In this document: one piece after another, positions 1 through 8,324 of the stretch
How positions within the stretch are numbered: position 1 is the stretch's first letter
How the letters are laid out: each line of letters starts with the position of its first letter
Assembly: GCA_023384675.1 (NCBI GenBank)
Contig: JAHDVK010000023.1
Location: 28,524-92,523, forward strand
Length of the DNA: 64,000 bases
From: Bryobacteraceae bacterium
GTDB taxonomy: Bacteria > Acidobacteriota > Terriglobia > Bryobacterales > Bryobacteraceae
Direction of reading: 5' to 3'
The notes under the pieces: generated by a model
Databases searched by the model: none
What the model was told of the DNA's origin: nothing
Seen by the model: only the letters and a program-made list of their open reading frames with translations
Position numbers and translations under genes: made by a program

Positions 1-547
1 CTATCGGCGTGAACACTTGAAAATTCGGAGTCCAGGTTTGGCTTCCTGCCCAAGCAAGGAATTCCTCCGCCCTATTCCGAATATTAGAATCGATAGCTAA
101 CGAGGAGCTTGAGGGTCGCATGTACGCCGTGGTGTCGAAAACCCTCCAGATCGCCCAGGAGTATCCGGCACGGTCGAGATTCGACAAGTTCGGGGTGTAC
201 AGCAGACGGTGACCCAGCCTTGCTGCAAGATCATACATAACTTGGGTCGCCGGCTGAATTGCACCATAGTTTTGCGGTCCCGAATCAAAAGTGCGGTTGT
301 AGACGTAGGGCGTGCCGGTGGACGTCGTCAGGCGATAGTCAAGACAGATAACGGCCAGAGTCGCACTTTGGGGGACATCATTAATCGCAGTGATGTTCCC
401 AACGTAGGGACTCACATAGACGCTATGCTGCACTAACGACGGCGAACCGATGCTTATCGACATATTCACCGTGTCGGCGAATGCCATCGGTGCCGTCATG
501 CAGAGTAAGGCGACTAGCAGCGCCTTGCTCCAACGAGATTTCATCAT
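1..547 (-). CDS. Secreted PEP-CTERM-like protein, C-terminus beyond the window
   Basis: The minus-strand frame from the ATG at 547 stays open to the window edge, giving 182 residues without a stop. It begins with a signal peptide (MMKSRWSKALLVALLCM, cleavage near AFA-DT). A GGAGG lies 7 bases before the ATG. The body (YVSPYVGNITAI, AVICLDY, AGYSWAIWRVFD) resembles acidobacterial proteins that end in a PEP-CTERM sorting signal read by an exosortase; the sorting signal itself would lie outside the window. The family assignment is by resemblance only and the function is unknown. No exosortase gene is visible in the window. Confidence 0.6.
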   Translation of the reverse strand, partial: MMKSRWSKALLVALLCMTAPMAFADTVNMSISIGSPSLVQHSVYVSPYVGNITAINDVPQSATLAVICLDYRLTTSTGTPYVYNRTFDSGPQNYGAIQPATQVMYDLAARLGHRLLYTPNLSNLDRAGYSWAIWRVFDTTAYMRPSSSSLAIDSNIRNRAEEFLAWAGSQTWTPNFQVFTPI

Positions 548-1023
548 GCTACCTCCGAAAAGATGTTCTAAGCGGGGCCCGTTGATCCGGCTTGCATTTA
601 CTTCTCTGGTCGCTCATCGCCGGAGACGGATCGCCTCGCTATAGCTGGTAGTATGACATCCAGCCGGATCACGGACAAGACCTAAATGGTGCGTGTTGGT
701 ACTAGAACGCGGCGGGTCCTGGCTGTGGAAAACGGTGGATTATCAATCTCTTGCGGTGAGGATGGCCCGCGGGCAGGCCGGCGCCGCAGGCCCAAATCCA
801 CACGCGGCATTAACCTGGCGCCTGCCGCCGCAAGCGGCCGTAAGGCGTTGAAAAGAAATAACAATCGCAGGTAAGACCCAGTGGCGCCGTCGAACTGACC
901 GCTTCCAGAGCTCCCCTCAACCACGCTTCCTGGGAGGCTGGAGGCCCACAAACCAGTAAAACTGTTCATTCTGGACATACTGGATATGTACTAATATGAA
1001 TTCATACGGAGGATGGTATCCAG
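548..1023. other. Intergenic region between divergent genes
   Basis: About 476 bases separate the minus-strand PEP-CTERM-like gene from the plus-strand hydrolase gene. Short open frames here have no ribosome site and no recognisable protein. The right end holds a small inverted repeat (ACATA, five bases, TATGT, near 974-988) and an AT-rich stretch that could contain the promoter of the gene at 1024. I see no RNA gene. Confidence 0.4.
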
Positions 1024-1956
1024 ATGAATCCGACATTGAGTATCGGCGCCCGCGGCCCGGCGGTGGTGGTGCTGCAGACCGCGCTGAATAAGGCCATGCC
1101 GGCGCTGCCGCCGCTGGTTCCCGATGGGGCCTTCGGGCCGGCCACGCGAAGCCGCGTCGTCGAATTTCAGCGATCCCGGCGGCTAAGCCCCGACGGTGTG
1201 GTGGGCCCCAACACGTGGGCGGCATTGGGCAGCGCAGCCGTGGGCGGTCCGCCTGTCCCTCCGGGCTTTCCTCCTCCGCCCGCGCCTCCCGGCCAGACTC
1301 CCGCGCCGCCTGCCCCTCCTTCGCCGGCGGCTGGCAATGGCGCAGGCGCCAAGATTGCCGCCGTGGCCCTGAAGGAGTATCAGAACTTCGGCTGGTTCGG
1401 CAATACGGCGTTCAACCCCTCGAACCCGCGCATTGCGGGGAAGCGCTGCAGCGATTCCGTTACCCGCAAACGCCAGGGCGGCGAGCATCTTCGGGAGATA
1501 TTCTCCATCGCAGGGGGACCCGCTGCCGACCGCTGCCTGACGCTCAGCAAGCAGGCGGAGGCCATGTATGGACGCAGCTATAGCGCCTCCGAGCGGAACA
1601 ACACCGACATTGTCTCCTGGTGTGGCATCTTCGCCCTCTATTGCGCCAAGCAGGCCGGCCTGCGCCTCTCAGGATGGCCGCTCAAATACTCCATCGGCAA
1701 AGCCAAGCCCACCGATGAATGGCGTGTTCGCGGTCCCGGCGAGGCTCCCGAGCCGGGCGATATCGGCATTATCCATCCCATGGCCGAGAACCATCACTTC
1801 GTCGTCACTCAGGTGGCGGGCACCACGATCTCCTCGATCGACGGCAACAGCGGCATGTTGATGGAGATCACGCAAAAGAACGGCGGCTACAGCGCGCAGC
1901 AGGTGCGCGGCAGCGGCGGCGGTTTCCTGGCTCCCATCTGGGAGCGGGTGCTGTAG
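1024..1956 (+). CDS. Peptidoglycan-binding and CHAP/NlpC-like cell-wall hydrolase
   Basis: 310 residues. Residues about 5-70 form a PG_binding_1 domain (SIGARGPAVVVLQ, PDGAFGPATRSRVVEFQ, DGVVGPNTWAALG). A Pro/Ala-rich linker follows (about 75-110), then a C-terminal domain with the order of a cysteine peptidase of CHAP type: SWCGIFALYC supplies a candidate nucleophile Cys, NHHFVV a His, and DGNSG an acidic/polar residue. The likely job is peptide-bond cleavage in peptidoglycan. There is no obvious signal peptide, so export would need another route, or it is phage-derived. GGAGG at 1008-1012 supports the start. It stands alone. Confidence 0.7.
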   Translation: MNPTLSIGARGPAVVVLQTALNKAMPALPPLVPDGAFGPATRSRVVEFQRSRRLSPDGVVGPNTWAALGSAAVGGPPVPPGFPPPPAPPGQTPAPPAPPSPAAGNGAGAKIAAVALKEYQNFGWFGNTAFNPSNPRIAGKRCSDSVTRKRQGGEHLREIFSIAGGPAADRCLTLSKQAEAMYGRSYSASERNNTDIVSWCGIFALYCAKQAGLRLSGWPLKYSIGKAKPTDEWRVRGPGEAPEPGDIGIIHPMAENHHFVVTQVAGTTISSIDGNSGMLMEITQKNGGYSAQQVRGSGGGFLAPIWERVL

Positions 1957-2082
1957 CGGGTCTGTTGGCCTACGTTCTCCAGGCCGGGCCCTTCTTAGAA
2001 ACCCGGCGCGACACCATCGCACGTTCGTAATTCTTGAACCCTCCGGGCGGCGGCCATCGATCCTGGCTGTATGGGCGGGGAG

Positions 2083-3357
2083 CTACGGCCGTCCCGGCTC
2101 GTTGAGCCACATGCCGCGCAGGCCGTAGAGCTGGATGAGGTGGTGGTCCATGATGCGTTCGGCGGCGCCGGGCTCGATCGTGGTGGCGTTATCGGCGCCG
2201 TAGCCGCCGTAGGCGGCGGTCCGGATGCCGGGGATGTAGCCGGGCCAGGGATCGGGGGTGGATTGGGTGTAGCCGTAGAACAGGGGATACGGCACATCGG
2301 CATGCTGCTTCCATCGCTCCTGCATTGTGAGGAAAGGTTCGCCGGGAACGCTGGCGATGGCGATTTCGCCGTTGATCAGAACGGTGCTCAGGCCCACGGG
2401 AATCTTGGTTTCCTTAGCCCAGCGGCCTTTGAAGTTCAGTGTGGTGGTGTGGTGGAGGATGGAGGCGGGTTTGGGTTCGCCGGGTTTGAGGCGTTTTGCG
2501 GTCTTGAGCACTTCATCGGCCAGCAGGTCGCCCATGCGCGTCATGGTGGCGAAGTCCTTTTCGGTATCGCCGGTGCGGCCCTGGAAGAGGGGATTGGTTT
2601 CGGCGGCGGCGCCCTGGACAAACATAGCCTGCACGCCGGGCATGGCGGATTCGATGCGGCGTTGCAGGACGCCGGGGAAATCGCCGGAGTAGAGGCAATT
2701 CGTGGTGCCGAGCGCGACGGGGTGGGCGGTGTAGTGGACGATCAAGGCCCGCGGCGCGCCTTCGGGCGAGGAAACCTGGAGGAGCACGTATTCGGGGTCC
2801 ACGGGCCCATGGGGGACGCGGTCGAGGTTGTCGAACAGCGCCCGCGCGCGCCCGTCTTCACGCAGCAAGAGCCGGTTATAGCCGAGACGGATGGCGCCGC
2901 GTTCGAGCGACAGGCGAGCGGGGGTCATCCGGGAGGAGGCTTCGCGGAGGGCCTGCATGATCTTTTCTTCCAACTGGGCGAGGTAGGGGGAGGGGCCATC
3001 CGTGCCCAGCGAAGCGCCGAGGAAGGCGGGTGCGGAATGGGTGTGCGAAGGGGCAAGGAGCACCAGGGGCAGCTGGAGTTCATCGGCGGCGCGGCGGTGG
3101 ATGGAGGCACCGGCGATGGAACCGAGGTCCATGGTGACGATGGCGATCCGGGTTTCGCCGGCCTGCAGCACGAGCGCCTTGGCGTGGAGGGCGTCACGGA
3201 CGCCGACCGCGGGTCCGCATTTGCGGTTGCGGTAGCCGTACATGGGGCCGAACTCAGTGGGGGTGATGTCGATGCGGGCCAGGCCGGCGAGCAACTCCTG
3301 CGCGGGCAGCAGCGTGGAGCAGGTCAGAATGAGCGAAACGAACGGGATGAAATTCAT
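2083..3357 (-). CDS. Secreted neutral/alkaline ceramidase-like protein
   Basis: Matches the N-terminal domain of the neutral/alkaline non-lysosomal ceramidase family (GLARIDITPTEF near the start, HAKALVL, TMDLGSI, PSHTHSAP, VHYTAHPVALG, FVQGAAAETNP). The His pairs in SHTHS and TAHPV are the expected zinc ligands. Length is about 424 residues, shorter than full ceramidases and lacking the C-terminal immunoglobulin-like domain. That is common in bacterial relatives whose substrate is unknown. A signal peptide starts at MNFIPFVSLIL. I chose this ATG (3357) over one ten codons upstream because AAGAGG sits six bases before it. It follows the TonB receptor gene on the same strand and is probably co-transcribed with it. 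Confidence 0.75.
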   Translation of the reverse strand: MNFIPFVSLILTCSTLLPAQELLAGLARIDITPTEFGPMYGYRNRKCGPAVGVRDALHAKALVLQAGETRIAIVTMDLGSIAGASIHRRAADELQLPLVLLAPSHTHSAPAFLGASLGTDGPSPYLAQLEEKIMQALREASSRMTPARLSLERGAIRLGYNRLLLREDGRARALFDNLDRVPHGPVDPEYVLLQVSSPEGAPRALIVHYTAHPVALGTTNCLYSGDFPGVLQRRIESAMPGVQAMFVQGAAAETNPLFQGRTGDTEKDFATMTRMGDLLADEVLKTAKRLKPGEPKPASILHHTTTLNFKGRWAKETKIPVGLSTVLINGEIAIASVPGEPFLTMQERWKQHADVPYPLFYGYTQSTPDPWPGYIPGIRTAAYGGYGADNATTIEPGAAERIMDHHLIQLYGLRGMWLNEPGRP

Positions 3358-3411
3358 GGAAGGCCTCTTCTTGATGCCTTCCATCATATTCCCGGCAGAT
3401 GGCGCGTGTGT

Positions 3412-5742
3412 TCAGAAACGCCACTCCATGCCAACAAGGGGGAACAGCCCGAGTTGGGTGTTTTCCTGAATCGCGTTCTGAGAGCGGTTCCAGCTGAAGC
3501 CCGCCACGTTCTGCCGGTTGATGATGTTCTGCACGCCCAAAAAGACGAGCAGCGGTTTGTCGCGAACGGTGAATGTGCGGTCCAGGCGGAAGTCCACGCG
3601 CACGTAATCGGGCAGCCGCTCCGCATTCACGCGCGCGAGATCGAACACGCCGCGGCGCTGCGCCGCGGAGAGCGTTTCGTCGAAGGGGATAAAGGGACGG
3701 CCGGTGAGGTAAGCGAAACGGGTGGAGACTTCCCATTTCGGACTGAGGCGGTAGCCGCCGACGAAGTTGGCGACAAAGGGATAGTCGAACGAACCGGGGC
3801 GAAGGACCCCATCAAGGCCCGCATGCCGCGCTTGAGAGAGGGCGAAATTAGCCTGCCCGAACCACTTGTCCGTGAATTTCTTTTCGAGAAAAAGTTCGAT
3901 GCCTTGGGCGCGTCCGCGGCCGGCCGAGACAAGCGGCAGCAGGATGTCGCGCACGTTGAAGGTGTCGCCGATGTTGGCGAAAGAGAGTTGCGGGATATCC
4001 CGTGCGGCGGGGTAGTCCTTGTAGTCTTTGCGGTAGGCCTCCAGGGTGACGCGGAAGCTGGGGGAGACGATATAGGAGAAGCCGGTGACGTAATGATCGG
4101 CGCGCAGCGGGACCATGCTCTGGTTTTCGGGAAAGGCCGCAAGGAAGAGAAAGAAGGGCTGCTGGAAATAGGAGCCGTAGGAGGCGCGCCAGCTCAGCTT
4201 TTCGGTAAGCCGGACCGAGAGGCCCGCGCGCGGCGAGAAACGTGTGCTTTGGAGGAGGGAATAGTGATCGACGCGCCCGCCCCAGGTGAGATTGACGCGC
4301 GGGCCCATGCGCCGGGAGGCCTGGACATAGCCGGAGTTCTGGTAGGCGCGGAAGCCCCGGTCGAGCGAGAACGGGTACACATCGGGGATCTGTGAATAGG
4401 GCGTGGCGCTGCCGAAGGGCGAGGCCACGCGGTAATTGAGGTTGAAGATCTTGAAGGCGGCGCCAGCCTGAATTTTTTCGAGAAAGGGGGCGTAGAGTGT
4501 GAGGTCGTATTTCAGCGTGGTTTCGCGCTCGCGGCTGTCGTCGTCGAAGACAAGCGGGCTGGCGCCGATCAGGTCCGGGATCGGGATACCGGGTGGCGGG
4601 ACGCCGTCGCGCGCCAGGTCACGCACCGCCGAAACCGTGGTGGCTTCCGAATGGGTGAGCCCCAGCAGGCCCACGCCTCGCGCGCCGAACAGGCGCTGCC
4701 AGTTCAGCCCGGTGGCGGCGCGCGTTCCCCGGTAGCGGATGTCGAAGTTGTTGATTTCCCGGTCCTCGCCGGGGTTCTCGCGGGCGCCGAGGCGGATATC
4801 GTCCCAGCCGGAGAGATTGGCTGCCCAGACACGGTCGCGCGGGGTGAGGTCGTAGACCACCTTGGCATTGATGGAATAGTACACGGGCACGCCGCCGAAG
4901 CCGACATCGTCGGTGAAGAAGTCCAGGAAGGAGCGGCGGGCCGAAACCACCCAGGAGCCGCGGCCCTCGCGGATGGGGCCTTCGAGAATGCCGCCCGCGC
5001 CGCCGAAGCCGAGCGTGGCGCGGCCGCGAACCTGGTCGCGCGCCCCTTCGCGCTGGGTGATCTGCAGGACGGAGGAGGCGCGATTGATGTAGGGCGCGGG
5101 ATAGCCGCCGGTGAGAAACGTGGTGTCGGCGATGAGCGCGGGGTCGAGAATCGACACCGTGCCTCCGGCCGAAGCGAAGTTGGCGAAGGAGTTGATGTTC
5201 GGGACTTCGATGTTATCCACAACAAACAGGTTCTCGACCGGTGAACCACCGCGCACGATGATGTCGTTCCGGAAATCGTCGCTGCCGACGACGACGCCAG
5301 GCAGGGTTTGCAGGTAACGCGAAACGTCTTGCAGGGCGCCCGCGGCCTTGAAGATCTCGCGAGGCTGGATGAGATAGCCGGAGTTTTTCACCTCCTCGGG
5401 GACGGCGAAGACGGGTTCGGTGACGGTGACGGATTGCTCGAGGGCTTCCAGCGCGGGCAGGGTCACCTCGACTCGGGTTTCCAGCCCGGCGCGCACCTCG
5501 ACTGCTTCAGTCCGGACCGGCGGCCGGCCGGGAGCCCGGACGCTCAACGTATAAGTGCCCGAGCGGACTTCGGTCAGGCGAAACGCTCCGGTGGCGTCCG
5601 CGGCGATACAGCGCGCTGTTTCCTCGAGGCAAACTTCCGCTCCCGCTTCCGAAACCGTTCCCCTGAGCGTCCCGGCGCCCGTGGTGTCCTGGGCGGATGC
5701 CGCAGACAAAACGGCGATCAGCAAAAGAAAAAATTGAAGCAT
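3412..5742 (-). CDS. TonB-dependent outer-membrane receptor with carboxypeptidase-regulatory N-domain
   Basis: 776 residues: signal peptide (1-17), a carboxypeptidase-regulatory-like beta domain (about 25-95; GTLRGTVSEAGAEVC, FRLTEVRSGTYTLSV), a plug domain (about 110-230; LQTLPGVVVGSDDFRNDIIVRGG) and a beta-barrel ending in aromatic Phe (GMEWRF), as outer-membrane proteins do. It should take up a large or scarce substrate across the outer membrane with TonB energy. The substrate cannot be read from sequence; the ceramidase-like gene 54 bases downstream hints at a lipid or amide compound. An AAAGGA lies seven bases before the ATG. Confidence 0.85.
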   Translation of the reverse strand: MLQFFLLLIAVLSAASAQDTTGAGTLRGTVSEAGAEVCLEETARCIAADATGAFRLTEVRSGTYTLSVRAPGRPPVRTEAVEVRAGLETRVEVTLPALEALEQSVTVTEPVFAVPEEVKNSGYLIQPREIFKAAGALQDVSRYLQTLPGVVVGSDDFRNDIIVRGGSPVENLFVVDNIEVPNINSFANFASAGGTVSILDPALIADTTFLTGGYPAPYINRASSVLQITQREGARDQVRGRATLGFGGAGGILEGPIREGRGSWVVSARRSFLDFFTDDVGFGGVPVYYSINAKVVYDLTPRDRVWAANLSGWDDIRLGARENPGEDREINNFDIRYRGTRAATGLNWQRLFGARGVGLLGLTHSEATTVSAVRDLARDGVPPPGIPIPDLIGASPLVFDDDSRERETTLKYDLTLYAPFLEKIQAGAAFKIFNLNYRVASPFGSATPYSQIPDVYPFSLDRGFRAYQNSGYVQASRRMGPRVNLTWGGRVDHYSLLQSTRFSPRAGLSVRLTEKLSWRASYGSYFQQPFFLFLAAFPENQSMVPLRADHYVTGFSYIVSPSFRVTLEAYRKDYKDYPAARDIPQLSFANIGDTFNVRDILLPLVSAGRGRAQGIELFLEKKFTDKWFGQANFALSQARHAGLDGVLRPGSFDYPFVANFVGGYRLSPKWEVSTRFAYLTGRPFIPFDETLSAAQRRGVFDLARVNAERLPDYVRVDFRLDRTFTVRDKPLLVFLGVQNIINRQNVAGFSWNRSQNAIQENTQLGLFPLVGMEWRF

Positions 5743-5901
5743 AATATTCCTTTCAAGGATTCAACGGGAGAGAAACCGGGATCATTTTCTTCTGGCTGAA
5801 TCCACAAAGTTCGAGCCCCAACAGCAACCGAAGAGACCGCGCAGGAAGACGTCTGTGCGGTGCAGGAGGGCGACGGCGAACCGGGTGACCGCGTCCGCCT
5901 G

Positions 5902-7272
5902 CTAGCGGATGTCGAACTTCTTCATCTTATAGCGGAGGGTGTCGCGCGTGATGCGCAGGAGGCGCGCAGCCTGCGTCTGATTGCCGCTGGTCTTTTCGAG
6001 GGCCTGGACCAGGAGACGCCTTTCATTGTCTTCGAGCGAAAGACCGGTGTCGGGGATGGCTGCGGGGAACGAGGCGGACGTGGAGACCTCCCGTGCCGCG
6101 GCCGGCGCGGCCACGGCGCCGAACGCTTGATGGTTCACGCTTCCAGGCAGGCTGGCGGGGGTGATGTAGCTTGAGTCCTCCAGAATCATTGCCCGCTCGA
6201 TTGCGTTCCGGAGTTCGCGGACATTGCCCGGCCAGTCGTGGCTTTCAAGGAAATGGAGAGCCTCGGGGGAAACGCCCTCGATCTGGCGTTTGAACTTGCG
6301 GTTGTAGTGGTTCACGAAGAATTCCGCGAGCGCGGGGATATCCTCGGGCCGCTCCCGCAGGGGTGGAATGGTGATGTGAATGACGTTCAGCCGGAAGTAG
6401 AGGTCCTGACGGAATGCGCCTTCCTTGACGGCTTCGCGGAGATTCTTGTTCGTGGCGGCGATGACGCGCAGGTCGAGTTGAATATCCTTCAGCCCGCCCA
6501 GCCGCCGGAAACACTGCTCTTCGATGACGCGCAACAATTTGGCTTGAAGTACCAGAGGAATTTCGCCAATTTCGTCCAGGAACAAAGTGCCTTTGTCGGC
6601 CAACTCGAAAATCCCTTTTTTCTGGGCGCGCGCGTCGGTGAAGGCGCCTTTCTCGTAGCCGAACAGTTCGCTTTCCAGCAGGGTCTCCGGGATGGCGGCA
6701 CAGTTGATGGCGATGAATGGTTCCGCCTGACGGGTGGACTGGTAGTGGAGCGACTTGGCGATCAGATCCTTACCCGTGCCATTCTCGCCTTCCAGCAGCA
6801 CGGTGGTGGCCTCGGAGATGGCCACGCGCCGGACGAAATTGAGCAAGTCGATCATGGCGGGCGAGCCGGAGACGATTTCGCGCTTCTGCGGCTCGAGTTC
6901 GTCCGTGACATCCTTGATGGTCGCCACGACTCCCTGCACGCTGCCGTCGTCGTTCAGCACCTGCGACGTGCGGATCACCACCAGCCGTTCCAGTCCATTC
7001 TCGGTGTGCAGACGCACAGTGGCGTTGTTGCCGTTCGCTTGCAGCAGTCCGGTATGCATGCCGCAGCCGGGCTCGCATTGCTGGCAGCGGAACATTTCGT
7101 GGCAGTCGCGGCCCACGAGTTCGGTGGCGCTCATCTCGAACAGGCGCTCAGCGGCCAGATTGACGCCTGTGATGATGTGATTCGAGTCGTAGAGCACAAG
7201 CGCGTCGGAGATCTGGTCGAAGACCGCTTCGAGAAGATTGGCGTTCCGCCAGTTTGCCGTCAGTTTGGCCAT
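5902..7272 (-). CDS. Sigma-54-dependent activator with N-terminal PAS domain
   Basis: 456 residues: PAS sensor domain (about 12-125), AAA+ sigma-54 interaction domain (about 132-370) and a C-terminal Fis-type HTH (about 415-456, NQTQAARLLRITRDTLRYKM). Walker A is GENGTGKD (162-169), Walker B is LFLDEIGE (230-237), and the sigma-54 contact loop reads GAFTDA (209-214) instead of the usual GAFTGA. The PAS domain holds four cysteines (C57, C63, C66, C70), suggesting redox, metal or heme sensing (inference). There is no receiver domain, so it is a one-component activator. It is divergent from the cytochrome operon, whose upstream region carries a -24/-12 promoter, so that operon is its likely target. 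Confidence 0.9.
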   Translation of the reverse strand: MAKLTANWRNANLLEAVFDQISDALVLYDSNHIITGVNLAAERLFEMSATELVGRDCHEMFRCQQCEPGCGMHTGLLQANGNNATVRLHTENGLERLVVIRTSQVLNDDGSVQGVVATIKDVTDELEPQKREIVSGSPAMIDLLNFVRRVAISEATTVLLEGENGTGKDLIAKSLHYQSTRQAEPFIAINCAAIPETLLESELFGYEKGAFTDARAQKKGIFELADKGTLFLDEIGEIPLVLQAKLLRVIEEQCFRRLGGLKDIQLDLRVIAATNKNLREAVKEGAFRQDLYFRLNVIHITIPPLRERPEDIPALAEFFVNHYNRKFKRQIEGVSPEALHFLESHDWPGNVRELRNAIERAMILEDSSYITPASLPGSVNHQAFGAVAAPAAAREVSTSASFPAAIPDTGLSLEDNERRLLVQALEKTSGNQTQAARLLRITRDTLRYKMKKFDIR

Positions 7273-7428
7273 ATCACGCTGCGTCCACTATTGTATGCCC
7301 GTTGCGGGAGCAGTGGGGAAGGGAGGTGGGGGAATTCACCCATGCCGGACGGCGCCCGCGTAGCCGGGATGGCGGACAAGAGGCGGAAAACCCCAGCTTT
7401 GTGCGTGATTTGGTTGTTTCAGGCCCAA

Positions 7429-7444
7429 TGGTCCGCCAATTGCA
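7429..7444 (+). promoter_or_regulatory. Sigma-54 (-24/-12) promoter of the cytochrome operon
   Basis: TGGTCCGCCAATTGCA fits the sigma-54 consensus TGGCACG-N4-TTGCW at 14 of its positions' key elements: GG at -24, GC at -12, correct spacing, TTGCA intact. Only the two bases after TGG differ (TC for CA). It lies in the 284-base gap between a sigma-54 activator gene and the cytochrome operon, pointing at the latter. Transcription would start near 7455. Confidence 0.75.
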
Positions 7445-7480
7445 AGATGGATTGTGGAGCTCGATGGGTTTCGGCCGCTG

Positions 7481-7505
7481 CCGGACGGAGTGCCGGCACG
7501 TCCGG
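7481..7505 (+). promoter_or_regulatory. Hairpin in the predicted 5' leader of the cytochrome operon
   Basis: Perfect seven-base arms CCGGACG and CGTCCGG enclose an 11-base loop that itself contains most of the palindrome GTGCCGGCAC (7489-7498). It lies about 25 bases after the predicted sigma-54 start and 50 bases before the first gene. It could be a leader hairpin or a protein-binding palindrome. The role is unproven. Confidence 0.4.
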
Positions 7506-7556
7506 CATGCCAACGAATGGAAATCGCGCGGCAGAAACCGCGCACGGACAACAAGC

Positions 7557-7946
7557 ATGGGATCGATCCAACTGGCGTTGAGCGATACCGCGAAAGCGGA
7601 AGCCTTGCGCACGGTCCTCGCCCGCAGCACTCAGATCCCGGTGCAATGCGTCCAGCGGCCCGAACTGGAATCGGCCTGCGCGGTGGTGGTTGACCCTGCG
7701 CACCTTGGGCTGCTCCCGGTTCCCCTGAGCCACCCCCAACGAGTGGTTCTGGTGGCGCAAGGCGACGAAGAGAGTTTGCGTGAAGCGTGGGAACTGGGCG
7801 TCGGTTCGGTGGTGAACGAAGGCGATCCGGTGAACACGGTGGTGCTGGCGGTTTTAGCCGTTTGTTTAAGGGCGCGGCCCAACCGGGAGCAGCCCGAAAC
7901 TCCGGAGACGGCCAAGGAACGCCCGCGGCGCGAGACGAGTGCCTGA
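7557..7946 (+). CDS. Small receiver-like (pseudo-receiver) protein
   Basis: 129 residues. The pattern resembles a degenerate response-regulator receiver: VVVDPAHLGLLP (a D after the third strand), QRVVLVAQGDEESLREAWELGVGSVV (strand-helix-strand typical of the fourth and fifth units) and a long last helix. The usual acidic pair near the N-terminus and the conserved Lys are not evident, so phosphorylation is doubtful. An upstream extension of the frame overlaps the divergent activator gene and the sigma-54 promoter, so I start at the ATG at 7557, although no good ribosome site precedes it. It is the first gene after the promoter and may be a regulator or adaptor of the cytochromes. The name is tentative. 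Confidence 0.55.
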   Translation: MGSIQLALSDTAKAEALRTVLARSTQIPVQCVQRPELESACAVVVDPAHLGLLPVPLSHPQRVVLVAQGDEESLREAWELGVGSVVNEGDPVNTVVLAVLAVCLRARPNREQPETPETAKERPRRETSA

Positions 7947-8015
7947 TGGAGTGAGTGGCCGGTCCGGCGATGCGCTGTTCCGGCGAGTGAGTTGAACGAA
8001 GGAGAGATTGGACCG

Positions 8016-8303
8016 ATGACGAACCTGATTCCGCATGTTGCAGTTTTGGCTGTGCTGGCCGTCATAGTGGGCGGGCTGGCGCTCTACCGGAAGGCGGTGG
8101 CATCCAAGGAGGACGACACCGTGCATCTCAGTGGGGGAGAGGCCGCCGTAGAAAAGCAGGTTGCGATCGCCACGAAACTGGAAGCGATCGACAAATGGGG
8201 CAAGATCCTCACCGTGGTACTTGTGATCTACGGACTGGTGATTGCCGGGTTGTACATTCTCCAGATGTGGGAGGAAAGCTCCAAGACGCCGCAGTTTGGA
8301 TAA
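8016..8303 (+). CDS. Small membrane protein of the cytochrome operon
   Basis: 95 residues with two predicted membrane helices, about 5-24 (IPHVAVLAVLAVIVGGLALY) and 66-85 (KILTVVLVIYGLVIAGLYIL), joined by a charged, soluble loop. It has no heme motif and I recognise no family. GAAGGAG at 7998-8004 decides for the ATG at 8016 over an in-frame TTG at 7992. It lies between the pseudo-receiver and the nine-heme cytochrome and may be an accessory or anchoring subunit. Confidence 0.65.
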   Translation: MTNLIPHVAVLAVLAVIVGGLALYRKAVASKEDDTVHLSGGEAAVEKQVAIATKLEAIDKWGKILTVVLVIYGLVIAGLYILQMWEESSKTPQFG

Positions 8304-8324
8304 CCGCGCGTTCAGGAGATACGA

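Noticed and set aside
682..978. 98-codon minus-strand frame in the left intergenic region
   Set aside because: No ribosome site, no similarity and an Arg/Ser-rich composition; considered chance.
2071..4395. Long plus-strand open frame of over 700 codons
   Set aside because: It runs antisense to the ceramidase-like and TonB receptor genes, which have clear domains and ribosome sites. The frame is open only because of GC-rich third positions; its translation is low-complexity.
7254..7556. Upstream extension of the pseudo-receiver reading frame
   Set aside because: It overlaps the start of the divergent activator and covers the sigma-54 promoter; the added residues are low-complexity.
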